Assembly: GCF_027886475.1 (NCBI RefSeq)
Contig: NZ_CP115670.1
Span: 1,612,001 to 1,676,000 of the forward strand
DNA length: 64,000 nt
Direction of reading: 5' to 3'
DNA from: Corynebacterium sp. SCR221107
Lineage (GTDB): Bacteria; Actinomycetota; Actinomycetes; Mycobacteriales; Mycobacteriaceae
In this document: in pieces, positions 27,992-39,741 of the stretch
How the letters are laid out: each line of letters begins with the position of its first letter
Numbering within the stretch: position 1 is the first letter of the stretch
Program-made: the position numbers and the translations under genes
Notes under the pieces: model-generated
The model's input: only the letters and a program-made list of their open reading frames with translations
Database searches by the model: none
Told to the model about the DNA's origin: nothing

Positions 27992-29088
27992 GCTGGGTCT
28001 TCCACCGGCTTGTTTGCCACGGCGTTGGCCGCGGCCACAGCGGCTGCGATCTCCGGATCCGATTCGGTCTTAAACCAATCTTCGTGGTTGTCCTCCTCAA
28101 GCGAAACCGCGGCGTGCTTAGGTGCCGGTTCGTAGCGGAAGACCCCGTCGGCACCCTTGTCGGCAAAGGACCGAGCAAACTGCTCGAGTGAGTCGGAGAA
28201 CTGGCTGGGGATCATCCACATTGTGGATGCCTGCCCCTCGGCCATCTTGGGCAATTTATCCAGGTACTGGTAGGCCAATACCTCAGGCGTAAGATGCGAG
28301 GCCGCGATGGCTTCATTGACCTTCTGGATCGCTCGGGCCTCACCTTGAGCCTGCAGGTATTTTGCTGCTCGCTCACCTTCTGCCCGCAGGATGGTTGCCT
28401 GGCGCTCGGCCTCGGCGGCAAGAATAGCCGCATGCTTTTCACCTTCGGCGGCCAAAATCTTTGCTTGTTTTTCGCCCTCGGCGGTGCGAATGTCCGATTC
28501 CCTGCGTCCCTCGGCGGTCAGGATCATGGCGCGCTTTTCGCGGTCGGCTTTCATCTGCATTTCCATCGACTGCTGAATCGATGGTGGCGGATCGATGGCC
28601 TTGAGCTCTACTCGGCTGATGCGCAAGCCCCACTTGGTGGTCGCGGCATCGAGCTCGCCGCGAAGGCGTCGGTTGATGACTTCTCGGGAGGTCAGGGTTT
28701 CCTCGAGCGTCATTCCACCGACCACGTCGCGCAGCGTGGCCACGGAGATTTGCTCAACACCGACGATGTAGTTGTCGACACCGTAGATGGCCTTCGCAGC
28801 ATCATTGATCTGGAAGGTGACAACCGTGTCGATGGCGACTGTCAGGTTGTCCTGGGTGATGACCGCCTGAGGTGGGAAGGACACCACGCGTTCGCGCGTG
28901 TCCACCCGCTGGCGGACTCTGTCGATGAACGGGATGAGCAGCGTTATGCCGCCTGAGACCGTCCGGGTATAGCTTCCGAGGCGTTCGATAACGGCCGCCT
29001 CTCCCTGGGGAATAAGGACAATCGTGCGCGCCACGATGGCGACAATAAGTACGAGCAACGCCACAACGGCGATCAAGCCAAAGCTCAT
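27988..29088 (-). CDS. SPFH/Band 7 (stomatin/prohibitin-like) membrane protein
   Basis: A 366-residue protein with one N-terminal membrane segment (residues 4-22), then a PHB/SPFH domain (about 25-190, with RLGSYTRTVSGGITLLIPFIDRVR and MTLEETLTSREVINRRLRGELD), then an Ala/Glu/Lys coiled-coil (about 190-255) with repeated AEGEKxA heptads, and a C-terminal tail. It pairs with an NfeD gene 6 bp upstream, the usual partner. Such pairs organise membrane microdomains or regulate membrane proteases. Confidence 0.93.
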   Translation of the reverse strand: MSFGLIAVVALLVLIVAIVARTIVLIPQGEAAVIERLGSYTRTVSGGITLLIPFIDRVRQRVDTRERVVSFPPQAVITQDNLTVAIDTVVTFQINDAAKAIYGVDNYIVGVEQISVATLRDVVGGMTLEETLTSREVINRRLRGELDAATTKWGLRISRVELKAIDPPPSIQQSMEMQMKADREKRAMILTAEGRRESDIRTAEGEKQAKILAAEGEKHAAILAAEAERQATILRAEGERAAKYLQAQGEARAIQKVNEAIAASHLTPEVLAYQYLDKLPKMAEGQASTMWMIPSQFSDSLEQFARSFADKGADGVFRYEPAPKHAAVSLEEDNHEDWFKTESDPEIAAAVAAANAVANKPVEDPA

Positions 29089-29094
29089 CGGCTC

Positions 29095-29547
29095 TTATGC
29101 TCCTTTCCACACAACCGCAGTTGTGCCATCGATTTCAACGACTTGGACGACCTCGCCGGGTGCGAAGTTGTCGGTGTGGGATAAGGCTCGTGCCGACCAA
29201 ATGCTTCCGTCGAGCCGGACTTGGCCACCGTTGAAGTCAGTGCTTTCTAGAACCTGCGCCTTCGTACCAATGAGGGAGTTTGGCGAGGTGTCTAGAACCT
29301 TGGTGGTGTGCATACGCTTGCGTAGTGCCGGTTTGAGCAATGCGAGAGTACCCAGGGAGGAGACGCCGAAGATCACGACCTCCGCCCATAAGGGGATATC
29401 AAATAAAGCCACGCCGCTGACCACGAGCGCTGCCACGCCAAGCATGAGCAACGTCAATTCACCGACGAGCAACTCCGCAGCCGCAAGTACTAATGCAACG
29501 ATTAACCAAATAAGTGCTCCCACGTCCACAGGATAGCGAAACAACAC
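29095..29547 (-). CDS. NfeD-family membrane protein
   Basis: A 150-residue short-form NfeD: two to three membrane segments (residues about 8-75), then a C-terminal OB-fold beta-barrel from about residue 90 (GTKAQVLESTDFNGGQVRLDGSIWSAR...GEVVQVVEIDGTTAVV). There is no N-terminal ClpP-like protease domain. Co-transcribed with the SPFH gene. Confidence 0.92.
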   Translation of the reverse strand: MLFRYPVDVGALIWLIVALVLAAAELLVGELTLLMLGVAALVVSGVALFDIPLWAEVVIFGVSSLGTLALLKPALRKRMHTTKVLDTSPNSLIGTKAQVLESTDFNGGQVRLDGSIWSARALSHTDNFAPGEVVQVVEIDGTTAVVWKGA

Positions 29548-29658
29548 TACCCCCGCAGAGTCACAACCTAATCGATATCAAATCGCAACTTATGGAGCAT
29601 CCTTGAGTTCATAGGTTAAGAGAGGTTAAGTGATGGGCTGGGAATCAGGTCTACAGTC

Positions 29659-30507
29659 TTAAAGGAGATCCTCTTTGGACAGCTCCGGGGTGGTGACGAA
29701 GTCGACGAGCCTTTCCACGGCGCCAATGAGTGTGGAATCGAGATCACGGAAGCTGGTGACTGCGTTGTAGACCCGGTTCCACCCCTCCCGGGTATCCCCC
29801 CAGCCCAGGCGCTGACACATTCCCGTCTTCCAATCCTGCCCGTAGGGGATCTCCGGCCAGGCGCGCAACCCCAATCGCTCCGGCTTGACCGCCGCCCAAA
29901 TGTCGATGAAGGGGTGTCCGGTGACCAACACGTCCGGCCCCACCGATTCGGTCAGCCGAGTCTCTTTCGAACCCGTCACCAGGTGGTCAGCGAGCACCCC
30001 GATGCGGCGACCTGGTCCGGGCTGAAATTCCGCCAGCCGGGCTGGCAGATTGTCGAGACCTTCGAGATATTCCACGACGACGCCTTCCACCCGCAGGTCA
30101 TGCCCCCAGATTTTCTCCACGATGGCAGCGTCATGGATGCCTTCGACCCAAATGCGAAACGGCGCGGCAACTTTTGCCTCCACGTGCGCAACTCTTCGAG
30201 AACCGGACTTCGAGCGCTGCTGCGCCGGGTCTTTTGTGGGCACATAGCGGGTCAGCGTGACCCTTTGGCCGTCGATGAGAAAGGCACCCTCGCGAAGCTT
30301 GAACAGTCGCTGAGTTCCGTGCCTGTCTTCAAGCCGAATGAACTCGCCGTCGTAGGTTTTCTCGAATCCCACGACAGCGCCAACGTAGCCGTCGGCAAGC
30401 ACTTCGGCAACGAGGCCGGGTTCGGCCGGAACCTTGGGGTAGGTTGCGGGGACATTTCGGGCATGTCCTTTGAGGATGTCGCCGGAGTATGGGTCGCGAA
30501 AAGTCAT
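29659..30507 (-). CDS. DUF3097-family protein
   Basis: A 282-residue actinobacterial conserved protein. The family pattern is clear in RIWVEGIHDAAIVEKIWGHDLRVEGVVVEYLEGLDNL and GVLADHLVTGSKE...VLVTGHPFIDIWAAVKP, with acidic-glycine motifs reminiscent of a TOPRIM fold (E, DxD-like). The frame is open upstream to 30636, but MTFRDPYSGDIL at 30507 is the natural start. Function not established. It is divergent from the next hypothetical gene. Confidence 0.88.
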   Translation of the reverse strand: MTFRDPYSGDILKGHARNVPATYPKVPAEPGLVAEVLADGYVGAVVGFEKTYDGEFIRLEDRHGTQRLFKLREGAFLIDGQRVTLTRYVPTKDPAQQRSKSGSRRVAHVEAKVAAPFRIWVEGIHDAAIVEKIWGHDLRVEGVVVEYLEGLDNLPARLAEFQPGPGRRIGVLADHLVTGSKETRLTESVGPDVLVTGHPFIDIWAAVKPERLGLRAWPEIPYGQDWKTGMCQRLGWGDTREGWNRVYNAVTSFRDLDSTLIGAVERLVDFVTTPELSKEDLL

Positions 30508-30561
30508 AAGTAACCAGACTACTTCGCTTTTTGACTGTTCTGGATTAGGCTTGCCCGAGTT

Positions 30562-31377
30562 ATGGATTTCAGGAGACACGTCTATTCGCCCATTCAGAAC
30601 CAGGCGCTGTGGTTGGCGGCCAACCTTTACGGGCACGAATCCTTTGATGACACCGAATATGCCTTAACTGAGCTCGGCGGTGCGCAGCATATGGCGGGTA
30701 ATCCCTTTGGTATCGCGCCTGTGCTGAAGTTGATCCGTAATTACACGGCGGGTTTTAGGCAGCAGTTTTCCGCTCAACCGGCCCTGGCGATTACCCTTGC
30801 GGGGCCTGGAACCCCCGTGGGTCTTCCGGCAGGCACGCCCGCAGCGCTGGCAGCTACCAATTCTGGTGGCGCCATCATCGTCAGCACTGACGACGCTCGC
30901 GCCTACGGGTGCCTGGTGCCCACGCCGCTGCCTGAAGGCACGCAGTGGCTGTGGTTCGAGTTAGACGGCTATCCCCCAGCACCTGCCTATCTCCTGCCAG
31001 GTGAAGCTGATCAACTCTTGACTCAGGCAACCAACGAGGCCGCCACCCTGATCGACGACGGCAGGCGCTATCTCGGCGTTCAGGTCACCAGTGAGCTTTC
31101 GAATCCACGCCTGACGGTTGGAACCTTGACCGACTACTACGAAGCTCCCGGGCTTCCCGATTCCATTGCACCCCGGGCAGCAAAGCTGATCTCCCGCGCA
31201 GATAGGGTCTCGGCGATCGTAGAAACGGTCACATCAACAATCGGAGATCACGTGTTTGACCCCCAGCTGCTGGGGCTTGGCCGCCACATCCGTCAGGCCC
31301 GCATGAGCGCGGTGACCTATGCCACCGTGGAATGGGCCAGGGATTGTACTCAGCGCGCACACGATGCGAGTCGCTAG
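30562..31377 (+). CDS. Conserved corynebacterial protein of unknown function
   Basis: A 271-residue cytoplasmic protein without signal peptide or membrane segments. The N-terminal region MDFRRHVYSPIQNQALWLAANLYG and the acidic middle carry no motif I recognise. It is followed by a strong bidirectional hairpin separating it from ferrochelatase. Confidence 0.8.
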   Translation: MDFRRHVYSPIQNQALWLAANLYGHESFDDTEYALTELGGAQHMAGNPFGIAPVLKLIRNYTAGFRQQFSAQPALAITLAGPGTPVGLPAGTPAALAATNSGGAIIVSTDDARAYGCLVPTPLPEGTQWLWFELDGYPPAPAYLLPGEADQLLTQATNEAATLIDDGRRYLGVQVTSELSNPRLTVGTLTDYYEAPGLPDSIAPRAAKLISRADRVSAIVETVTSTIGDHVFDPQLLGLGRHIRQARMSAVTYATVEWARDCTQRAHDASR

Positions 31378-31397
31378 CCCTCTGTGTGCCAAATAGG

Positions 31398-31446
31398 AAA
31401 CCACCCCAGGAAGGGACCTGTGTGGTCTCGTCACTGGGGCGGTTTT
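31398..31446. terminator. Terminator between convergent genes
   Basis: AAACCACCCCAG (31398-31409) pairs with CTGGGGCGGTTT (31434-31445) with one mismatch, followed on the plus strand by a T-run. It serves the plus-strand hypothetical gene and possibly ferrochelatase. Confidence 0.8.
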
Positions 31447-31459
31447 CTTCGTTGTTGCC

Positions 31460-32572
31460 CTAGGCCAGCTTGCGCGGGCGGGTGGGACAGCATCCCGGCT
31501 CGCACACATTGCCGTTGAGGCTGCAGCCCTTAGAAACGACCATGCCTTCGTGCCGTGCCGACGCGGGTTCGAGGGACTCCTCGATCAAATCCACCACCAT
31601 GGCAGCGAAGCTGGGCAGCGGGCCAACGGTTGCCGCACGTTCGACGACCATGCCGTGCCGTCGAGCCTGGTCAGCTAGTTCATGATCCAGATCCCAGACA
31701 ACTTCCATGTGGTCAGAAATGAAGCCGACCGAGCAAATGACCATCGCCTTCGTCCCCGCCGCATGCAGCGCGTCCTCGTGGTCAAGGATATCCGGTTCCA
31801 GCCACGGCACGGAACCATCCCCGGAGGCCGACTGCCACACGAGGTCATAGTCCTCAATGCCGGCTTGCTTGGCGACGAGACGCGCCGCCTCGGCGACTTG
31901 CCTCGAGTACAGCGTGCCATCCGCTGGCGTACCGGAGGCCTCGTCGGCACGCACGGGGATCGAGTGGGCGGTAAAGACGAGTCGAGCCTCGTCACGCAGC
32001 TGCGCGGGCACACGAGCGAAGGCCTCGCTGACTGCGGTGGCATTGTCGGCCACAAAAGTCGGGTGATCAAAAAACTGGCGCACCTTGAAGAAGTCCGTCG
32101 GCTCAAAGCCCGCCCCACGCTGGGCCTCCCGCATGGCAGCGATGTCTTCGTCATACTGCTTGCATCCCGAGTACCCGCCCCAAGCGCTGGTGGCAAACAC
32201 AACCGCGCGGCGAACGCCGGCTTTGGCCAACTCGATCGCCACATCGTTGGCGTAGGGCTTCCAGTTGCGATTGCCAAAGTAGACGGGCAGCTTGATGCCA
32301 CGGCGGGCCAGTTCCGCCTCGACGTTTGCGATGATCTCGCGGTTAAGTTCGTTGAGCGGGCTGAGGCCATCAAAGTGGTTGTAATGCTTGCCGACCTCAT
32401 CGAGCCGCTCCGGCGGGATGCCTCGGCCACGGGTCACGTTTTCCAAAAACGGGCGGATGTCCTCTGGCCCCTCGGGTGCGCCGAAAGACAAAACGACAAG
32501 CGCTTCAACATCGGCAAGCGCCCAGCCAGGTGCTGTAGGGGTGTAAGTGCTTCGTCCACCATCGGTGTGCAT
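31460..32572 (-). CDS. cpfC: Coproporphyrin ferrochelatase (actinobacterial, Fe-S type)
   Basis: A 370-residue ferrochelatase inserting Fe(II) into coproporphyrin III in the Gram-positive haem pathway. Signatures: [24 protein letters not shown] at the N-terminus, the catalytic histidine in [27 protein letters not shown], and [19 protein letters not shown]. The C-terminal cysteine cluster ([17 protein letters not shown]) matches the [2Fe-2S] ligands found in actinobacterial ferrochelatases. Older annotation calls it hemH. ctaA/ctaB in the same window use its product downstream. Confidence 0.95.
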   Translation of the reverse strand: MHTDGGRSTYTPTAPGWALADVEALVVLSFGAPEGPEDIRPFLENVTRGRGIPPERLDEVGKHYNHFDGLSPLNELNREIIANVEAELARRGIKLPVYFGNRNWKPYANDVAIELAKAGVRRAVVFATSAWGGYSGCKQYDEDIAAMREAQRGAGFEPTDFFKVRQFFDHPTFVADNATAVSEAFARVPAQLRDEARLVFTAHSIPVRADEASGTPADGTLYSRQVAEAARLVAKQAGIEDYDLVWQSASGDGSVPWLEPDILDHEDALHAAGTKAMVICSVGFISDHMEVVWDLDHELADQARRHGMVVERAATVGPLPSFAAMVVDLIEESLEPASARHEGMVVSKGCSLNGNVCEPGCCPTRPRKLA

Positions 32573-32684
32573 GCAGGCTACCGTATCACTTCTTATCCCA
32601 AAGGCTGAAAACGACCCTACCTCTCTTCGTCACCACAAAGTTGGACGATTCTCTTGCGAAAACTAGGCCAAGACGTTAGCAAAA

Positions 32685-32726
32685 AGGGGCATATCCTTCT
32701 CCATCGAATGGAGGAGATATGCCCCT
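32685..32726 (-). terminator. Terminator of the NlpC/P60 gene
   Basis: AGGGGCATATC (32685-32695) pairs perfectly with GATATGCCCCT (32716-32726), with an inner CTCCAT/ATGGAG stem. On the minus strand it is followed by TTTTTGC. Confidence 0.92.
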
Positions 32727-32751
32727 ATAAGGGTTTATAGGTCAAGCCACT

Positions 32752-34563
32752 TTAGTTAATCAGGCGCACGGCATACGGGCTCATGCCGGACCAACGAACC
32801 GGAGCAATGCGCACCGTCGACCCCGAGTTCGGGGCTTCGATCATCTGGCCGTCTCCGAGGTAGATTGCAACGTGGTTTTCGGCGTTGGGACCGTAGAAGA
32901 TAAGGTCGCCGCGCTTCATCTCCGACGGGTCAATCTTGGTACCCTTTTGATACTGGTAACCAGTGTAGTGTGGCAACGAGATGCCAACTCCGGCGAAGGC
33001 ATACAACACGAGGCCAGAACAGTCGAAGCCGACCTTCGAATAGTCACCATAGCTGTCCGCAACGCCGCCGTCGCGGATGCCTCGCGTCGGACCGTTTGCA
33101 TCGCCGCCACCCCAGGCATAGGGCACGCCGATCTGGCTCATGGCGCGCGCAATGACAGTCTCGGTTTTTTGGCTTGCCGAAGCGTCAGAGACCAGCTCCG
33201 AGGCCTTCGAGGTTACCGAGTCGGTCGAGTCAAGCTTGACCACATCAAGGTCGGCGAGGACAGAGTTGGCATTATCCGCGGTCTCAGTGGACTGAACTGC
33301 AGCAATTGGGCCCTGCGTGGTGGACTGAGTTTCCTGTGCCGCGTCGGCCGCAGCCTGCAGCGCCTCGCTGGAATTCTGTGAAGACTCATCTGGGGTTTGA
33401 CCATCAGCGGTTGTGGCCACATAGGGGTCATCCAAGCTTGTGTGATCAGCCTGGGAAGCGCCGACCAAGGCTGCTGCCGCAACAGTAGCTGCGGTAGCAG
33501 CGGCCGCCTGCGCGGCCTGAGCTTGCTGCTCATTTTCTGCCTGCTTGGCAGCCTCCTCTTTGGCAGCCTGCGCGGCTGCAGCCTTCTCCTCGGCCTCCTT
33601 TTGAGCCTGCGCGCGGTTAGCCGCGGCCGCTGCCGCGGCTGCAGCAGCGGCGGCCGCCTCCTCCTGGGCCTTCTTTTGTGCCTGCGCCTCAGCCTCCTTA
33701 CGGGCAGCCTCGGCAGCGGCAGCTTCTTCCTCGGCCTTCTTGCGGGCAGCCTCGGCCTCTTGGTAGGCCTCAAAATCCGCGCGCTGCTGGTCCAGGCCCG
33801 CAGCTGTTGCCTTAGCTGCGTCGAGGTCGGACTGTGCCTGGTCACGACCGGCGACGAGGCTTGCATACTCGGCCTGCTTCGTCTCCAGCTGCGCGGAGGC
33901 GTCATCGATGGCCTGCTGCGCCTGCTTTTGAGCGTCCGCTGCAGCAGCTTCCTGGGCCTCGGCGTAGTTGCGAGCCTCACGCAGGCGCGATTCCTCGTTG
34001 GCCTGCTGGGTGCGCAGGCGATCAAGGTCATCGATGACCTTGCGTTGGCTTTCGGCAGTCGTTCGGAGATAGGTCTGACGATCCAGGGAGTCGTCGCTGT
34101 TGGCATTGCCCGACACCCCTGCGACACCGGGTGAAGTTGCCCCCTGCCGGTACGCGCTGCGCGAAACCTCGTCGAGCTTTGCCTGCGCCTCGACCATTTC
34201 GGCCTGAGTCTGGTCGAGAGCCGCCTTTGCCGCGGTAACACCCTGGCGGGCCTGTTCTGCTTGCGCCTGGGCATCGTGGAGATCGACCAGCGCCTTGTTG
34301 ACCGCCTCCCGAAGCCCGCCCATCTCGAGCTCGAGGTTGTTGATCTCGGAGTCCTTCTCCGACAGCGACGATGCCATCTGAGCCAGGGACTGTTCAGCGG
34401 TTACTACCGCACCGTTGGCCTGTGCGATTTGTTCATCGGTTGGGTTGACCGGCTGTGCGACCACTGGAGTAACTCCAGCTACGGTGGCTGCTGACAGTGC
34501 CACGCCCATGAGCGCGGTGACAGACCGCAGGGCGACCTTTCGTCGTAGGTTGACGTTGCGCAC
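32752..34563 (-). CDS. Secreted NlpC/P60 peptidoglycan hydrolase (RipA-like)
   Basis: A 603-residue exported cell-wall endopeptidase. The GTG at 34563 has AAAGGAGA 5 nt upstream and gives a clean Sec signal ending near VVAQ, so I prefer it over upstream ATGs at 34581 and 34668. Residues about 40-390 form a long Ala/Glu/Gln/Lys coiled coil like that of RipA/PcsB proteins, with an exceptionally Ala-rich stretch. A disordered Ser/Thr-rich linker follows, then NlpC/P60 from about 480: catalytic Cys in GFDCSG, His in NHVAIYLGDG, and a third polar residue. It cleaves stem peptides during daughter-cell separation. It precedes the small membrane protein and acn, an order shared with Mycobacterium. 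Confidence 0.9.
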   Translation of the reverse strand: MRNVNLRRKVALRSVTALMGVALSAATVAGVTPVVAQPVNPTDEQIAQANGAVVTAEQSLAQMASSLSEKDSEINNLELEMGGLREAVNKALVDLHDAQAQAEQARQGVTAAKAALDQTQAEMVEAQAKLDEVSRSAYRQGATSPGVAGVSGNANSDDSLDRQTYLRTTAESQRKVIDDLDRLRTQQANEESRLREARNYAEAQEAAAADAQKQAQQAIDDASAQLETKQAEYASLVAGRDQAQSDLDAAKATAAGLDQQRADFEAYQEAEAARKKAEEEAAAAEAARKEAEAQAQKKAQEEAAAAAAAAAAAAANRAQAQKEAEEKAAAAQAAKEEAAKQAENEQQAQAAQAAAATAATVAAAALVGASQADHTSLDDPYVATTADGQTPDESSQNSSEALQAAADAAQETQSTTQGPIAAVQSTETADNANSVLADLDVVKLDSTDSVTSKASELVSDASASQKTETVIARAMSQIGVPYAWGGGDANGPTRGIRDGGVADSYGDYSKVGFDCSGLVLYAFAGVGISLPHYTGYQYQKGTKIDPSEMKRGDLIFYGPNAENHVAIYLGDGQMIEAPNSGSTVRIAPVRWSGMSPYAVRLIN

Positions 34564-34628
34564 GCATTCTCCTTTTGCCATTGACCAGCCTCGTGACTTG
34601 ACTTTTACCCGCGCGCGTTCGCCTATTT

Positions 34629-34639
34629 GCTTTCCGACG
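34629..34639 (+). repeat. Recurrent word GCTTTCCGACG (single copy)
   Basis: Copy of the dispersed word in the leader of the NlpC/P60 gene, preceded by TTT as in most intergenic copies. Confidence 0.65.
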
Positions 34640-34728
34640 TCGCCAGCACCATCTCGGTACGACTTCATCTGCTAGGCAACTGACCCCAGTCACAACTGGG
34701 ATGAGTCACCCGCCAAAGCACTATGAGT

Positions 34729-34765
34729 GCAAAAACGCAGGCCCCGGGTCAAAACCTGTGGGGCG
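34729..34765 (-). terminator. Terminator-like hairpin inside the NlpC/P60 leader
   Basis: On the minus strand GCCCCACAGG...CCCGGGGC forms a stem with one bulge around a TTTTGA loop and runs into CTGCGTTTTTGC. It lies about 170 nt before the GTG start, so it would cut the leader short: an attenuator or riboswitch expression platform. Confidence 0.5.
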
Positions 34766-34797
34766 TACTCGCGGGCAAAACTGCCCCGGGTACGCGT

Positions 34798-34917
34798 GAC
34801 TTATGGGTCGACCCTTGTTGGCTTTGGCACCTAATCTCCGACCAGGCTCCCGATGCGTGCTTCCCCACATGCCCGAGGCCTCGTGAAAATCAAGTTTCAA
34901 GAATCGACTCATAAGTC
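34798..34917 (-). promoter_or_regulatory. Candidate aptamer closed by a long-range stem
   Basis: TCGACTCATAAGTC (34904-34917) and GACTTATGGGTCGA (34798-34811) are inverted copies with one mismatch, 92 bp apart. In the minus-strand RNA they would form a 14-bp closing stem around a roughly 90-nt region with G-rich segments, directly before the terminator-like hairpin. I cannot match it to a known class; the conserved core of the c-di-AMP (ydaO) riboswitch, which often precedes NlpC/P60 genes in actinobacteria, is not evident. Confidence 0.45.
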
Positions 34918-35045
34918 GACAACAGAAACTCTAAAACACCAACACACCAATGTCTGCATTCTTTTAATTCTTGACCCGTAAACCCCACTGGTCACATCAG
35001 CAACTCAGGCGCGTGACCTGCGAGTTATGCGTTACATAACGTGTA

Positions 35046-35061
35046 TGTGAATTAGCTCACA
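35046..35061. promoter_or_regulatory. GlxR (CRP-type) binding site
   Basis: TGTGAATTAGCTCACA fits the corynebacterial GlxR consensus TGTGANNTANNTCACA at every defined position. It lies about 480 bp upstream of the NlpC/P60 start, at the likely promoter of the long leader. Confidence 0.85.
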
Positions 35062-35578
35062 ACTCAAATAAATTTCGGCACGTCGGCGGAATCCGACGTT
35101 AATCAAAGTGTTACAAAATTCCGCGCGAAGCAAAAGCCGGTAGAAGTCAAGTCTTGGTGCTTGCATTTTGTCATCAACCTGCACGCAAGGCCTAACGTCG
35201 TTTCTTGAGTCAATCCTTAGGACTTGATTTTCTCGGGTGTTTGATTGAGTGGGCTACCATGGTTGCCCCGCACCTAGCTGACTGCACAAGTTGCATGAGC
35301 TCCCATGGGCACTTTCGTTATCGAATGCGCTTCTGGATAGCGAGGTCATCACAACGCGTTGGCTCGCGGGATAGTTGCCCGGATTTTGCTAACTGTCAGG
35401 TTGACCGAGTTTGCCATAGGAGTAGAACGACGCCTTTTTTACAACGCCAACACAAAGTGCCGTCGATTGCTGTTTAGCAGATGCGCCCATCGGCCCCTAA
35501 TGGCAATCACCACAAAGTCCGCAACACCCCGGTTCTTATCCCTCCGGTGGGGCGATCATGCTGACAGCGCCTCCGCAC

Positions 35579-36091
35579 CTACGCGCGCTCAGCGAGGCGT
35601 CCCGGAGCGCCCAGCCTGCGAACCAGACTCAGGGTGAGGACAACGCCAAGAACGAGCGTGGCGATGAGGGTGACAACGATTCCTTGATCTGCCACGGTGT
35701 CGTGAGTGATCGTGTCGACGAAGGCCTTTGTCGCCGCCGGATAATCGGCGGTGGCAAAGAACTCTTGTTGGGCCGCTTCAATCTCAGCCCGGCTATACAG
35801 ATCACTGACGATGGCCCCATTGCCGGGCGCGCGCACGATCACGGTATCCAATCCAGTGTCGTCGAGAAGCACTTGGGCGATGTCGCGGACATCCGCATGC
35901 TGACCTGGATCCGCGTCAAAAGCAACGAATCCCAGGGAACCGAAGTCTTGAGCTTGCGCGTAGGCGATTGCCTCTTTCAGGCCAGATCCCATGCCTGCTG
36001 CCACATCAGGGTTCATCGCGGCATCGATCGCCACTTGATCGTCGGAAAGCTCGCCAACGAGCGCAGCCACATCAACAGACTCTGGTACCAC
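35579..36091 (-). CDS. Small membrane-anchored protein (Rv1476-like)
   Basis: A 170-residue protein with one C-terminal membrane segment (about residues 133-155) followed by a short basic tail. The N-terminal 130 residues are extracytoplasmic or cytoplasmic alpha/beta: VPESVDVAALVGELSDDQVAI, then VRDIAQVLLDDTGLDTVIVRAPGNGAIVSD. Its place between a RipA-like gene and acn matches mycobacterial Rv1476. I chose the GTG at 36091 because a purine-rich AGAAAGGCAAGG lies upstream and the family begins near here; the frame stays open to 36136. Function unknown, possibly linked to cell-wall hydrolysis. Confidence 0.8.
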   Translation of the reverse strand: MVPESVDVAALVGELSDDQVAIDAAMNPDVAAGMGSGLKEAIAYAQAQDFGSLGFVAFDADPGQHADVRDIAQVLLDDTGLDTVIVRAPGNGAIVSDLYSRAEIEAAQQEFFATADYPAATKAFVDTITHDTVADQGIVVTLIATLVLGVVLTLSLVRRLGAPGRLAERA

Positions 36092-36782
36092 GAAGCAACC
36101 TTGCCTTTCTGCTAGACATGTTTGTCTGTAGGCCACAAACAGATGTGCGTCACATAGCTGGCGTCTTAACCATTGTCACGCGATCAACGGTTCCACAGAA
36201 TTTCGCAGGCACTGCGCCTCCACAATGTCGTGGCCACGCCAGATTCCTGGAGCCCAACCTTCCTATTCTTTACGCGGTAGCGTTGAAAAACACCCACGCC
36301 GCAGTATCAGCGCCACAGTGAAGGATCCGCGGTTGCACAGCCCCCGGAGCCGACAGGGCACTAGAGACAATAGCTAATGTTGGACACTGTAAATTTGGCC
36401 TACCCGGCTCAACGCTACCGTACCTTCGTCTGATTCAAGGTCCGGGGGCACCGTTGCGGTGGGGAAAAGAAGGCAGCTTTCGGCCTGCATTGTTACCGTC
36501 AGAAAGCAACTTTGCCGACCAACAACGACAAGCGGGGGTAGCGCCACATACCCCTCCATGGGTTTGTAGTCACCCGACGCACAAAAGTTGCCGTGTCGGG
36601 GGTGAAACCGCATACAACAGAACGCCCGTACTGTTAAACTTGGCGCCAGGCGACGTTTCGCGTGCCATTTACGCAAACGAGGCATATTTCTGCGTGCGAA
36701 CACCAGCCAATGCAAGCCTTTTCGCACGTGTGAACAGATTCCCAACTGATCACCTATATCCAAATGGAAAGTGGAGCTCACT
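36092..36782. other. acn promoter region
   Basis: A 690-bp divergent gap. It holds the AcnR operator (36618-36633), a GC-rich AGCGGGGGTAGCG segment around 36529-36541 that resembles RamA-type G-run sites, and a leader of roughly 150 bp before acn. No credible gene is seen; short open frames here lack codon bias. Confidence 0.55.
36618..36633. promoter_or_regulatory. AcnR operator
   Basis: CAGAACGCCCGTACTG matches the operator described for Corynebacterium glutamicum AcnR (CAGNACNNNCGTACTG) and lies about 150 bp before the acn start, with acnR itself just downstream of acn. Confidence 0.92.
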
Positions 36783-39602
<2,820 letters not shown>

Positions 39603-39707
39603 GGAAACGCTTGGGAGCGTTCCCTCCACGTGGACGAGCCAATGCAAGACACCAAAGGATAACCACCGATCACCCTAGTCTGTGACCGGTGGCCTTCGGT
39701 GTCGCTT

Positions 39708-39741
39708 TTGAGGGGTCGAACCGCCGTGTTCGGCCCCTCAA
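39708..39741 (+). terminator. Hairpin between acn and acnR
   Basis: TTGAGGGGTCGAA pairs with TTCGGCCCCTCAA (one mismatch) around ccgccgtg, followed by a short T-run. It lets acnR be transcribed mainly from its own promoter or by read-through. Confidence 0.75.

Larger units (their letters stand above)
34564..35578 (-). other. Regulatory region and long structured 5' leader of the NlpC/P60 gene
   Basis: A 1015-bp stretch without a convincing gene. On the minus strand, from the GlxR-type site (35046-35061) down: a possible -10 near 35020-35030, then a long leader. It contains a long-range stem of 34904-34917 with 34798-34811 (13 of 14 pairs), a hairpin around 34765-34797, a terminator-like hairpin with T5, and CCCAGT/ACTGGG at 34685-34700, before the ribosome site. 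35080-35099 holds the dyad ACGTCGG/CCGACGT. Nothing is recognisable in 35100-35578. Confidence 0.55.

Noticed and set aside
33480..33760. Ala-rich repetitive stretch as a tandem repeat or CRISPR-like array
   Set aside because: It is the coding region of an Ala/Glu/Gln/Lys coiled coil with irregular units, and no direct-repeat/spacer pattern exists anywhere in the window.
34798..34917. Direct assignment of the leader as a ydaO (c-di-AMP) riboswitch
   Set aside because: I cannot find the conserved core segments of that class, so I report only an unassigned structured leader.
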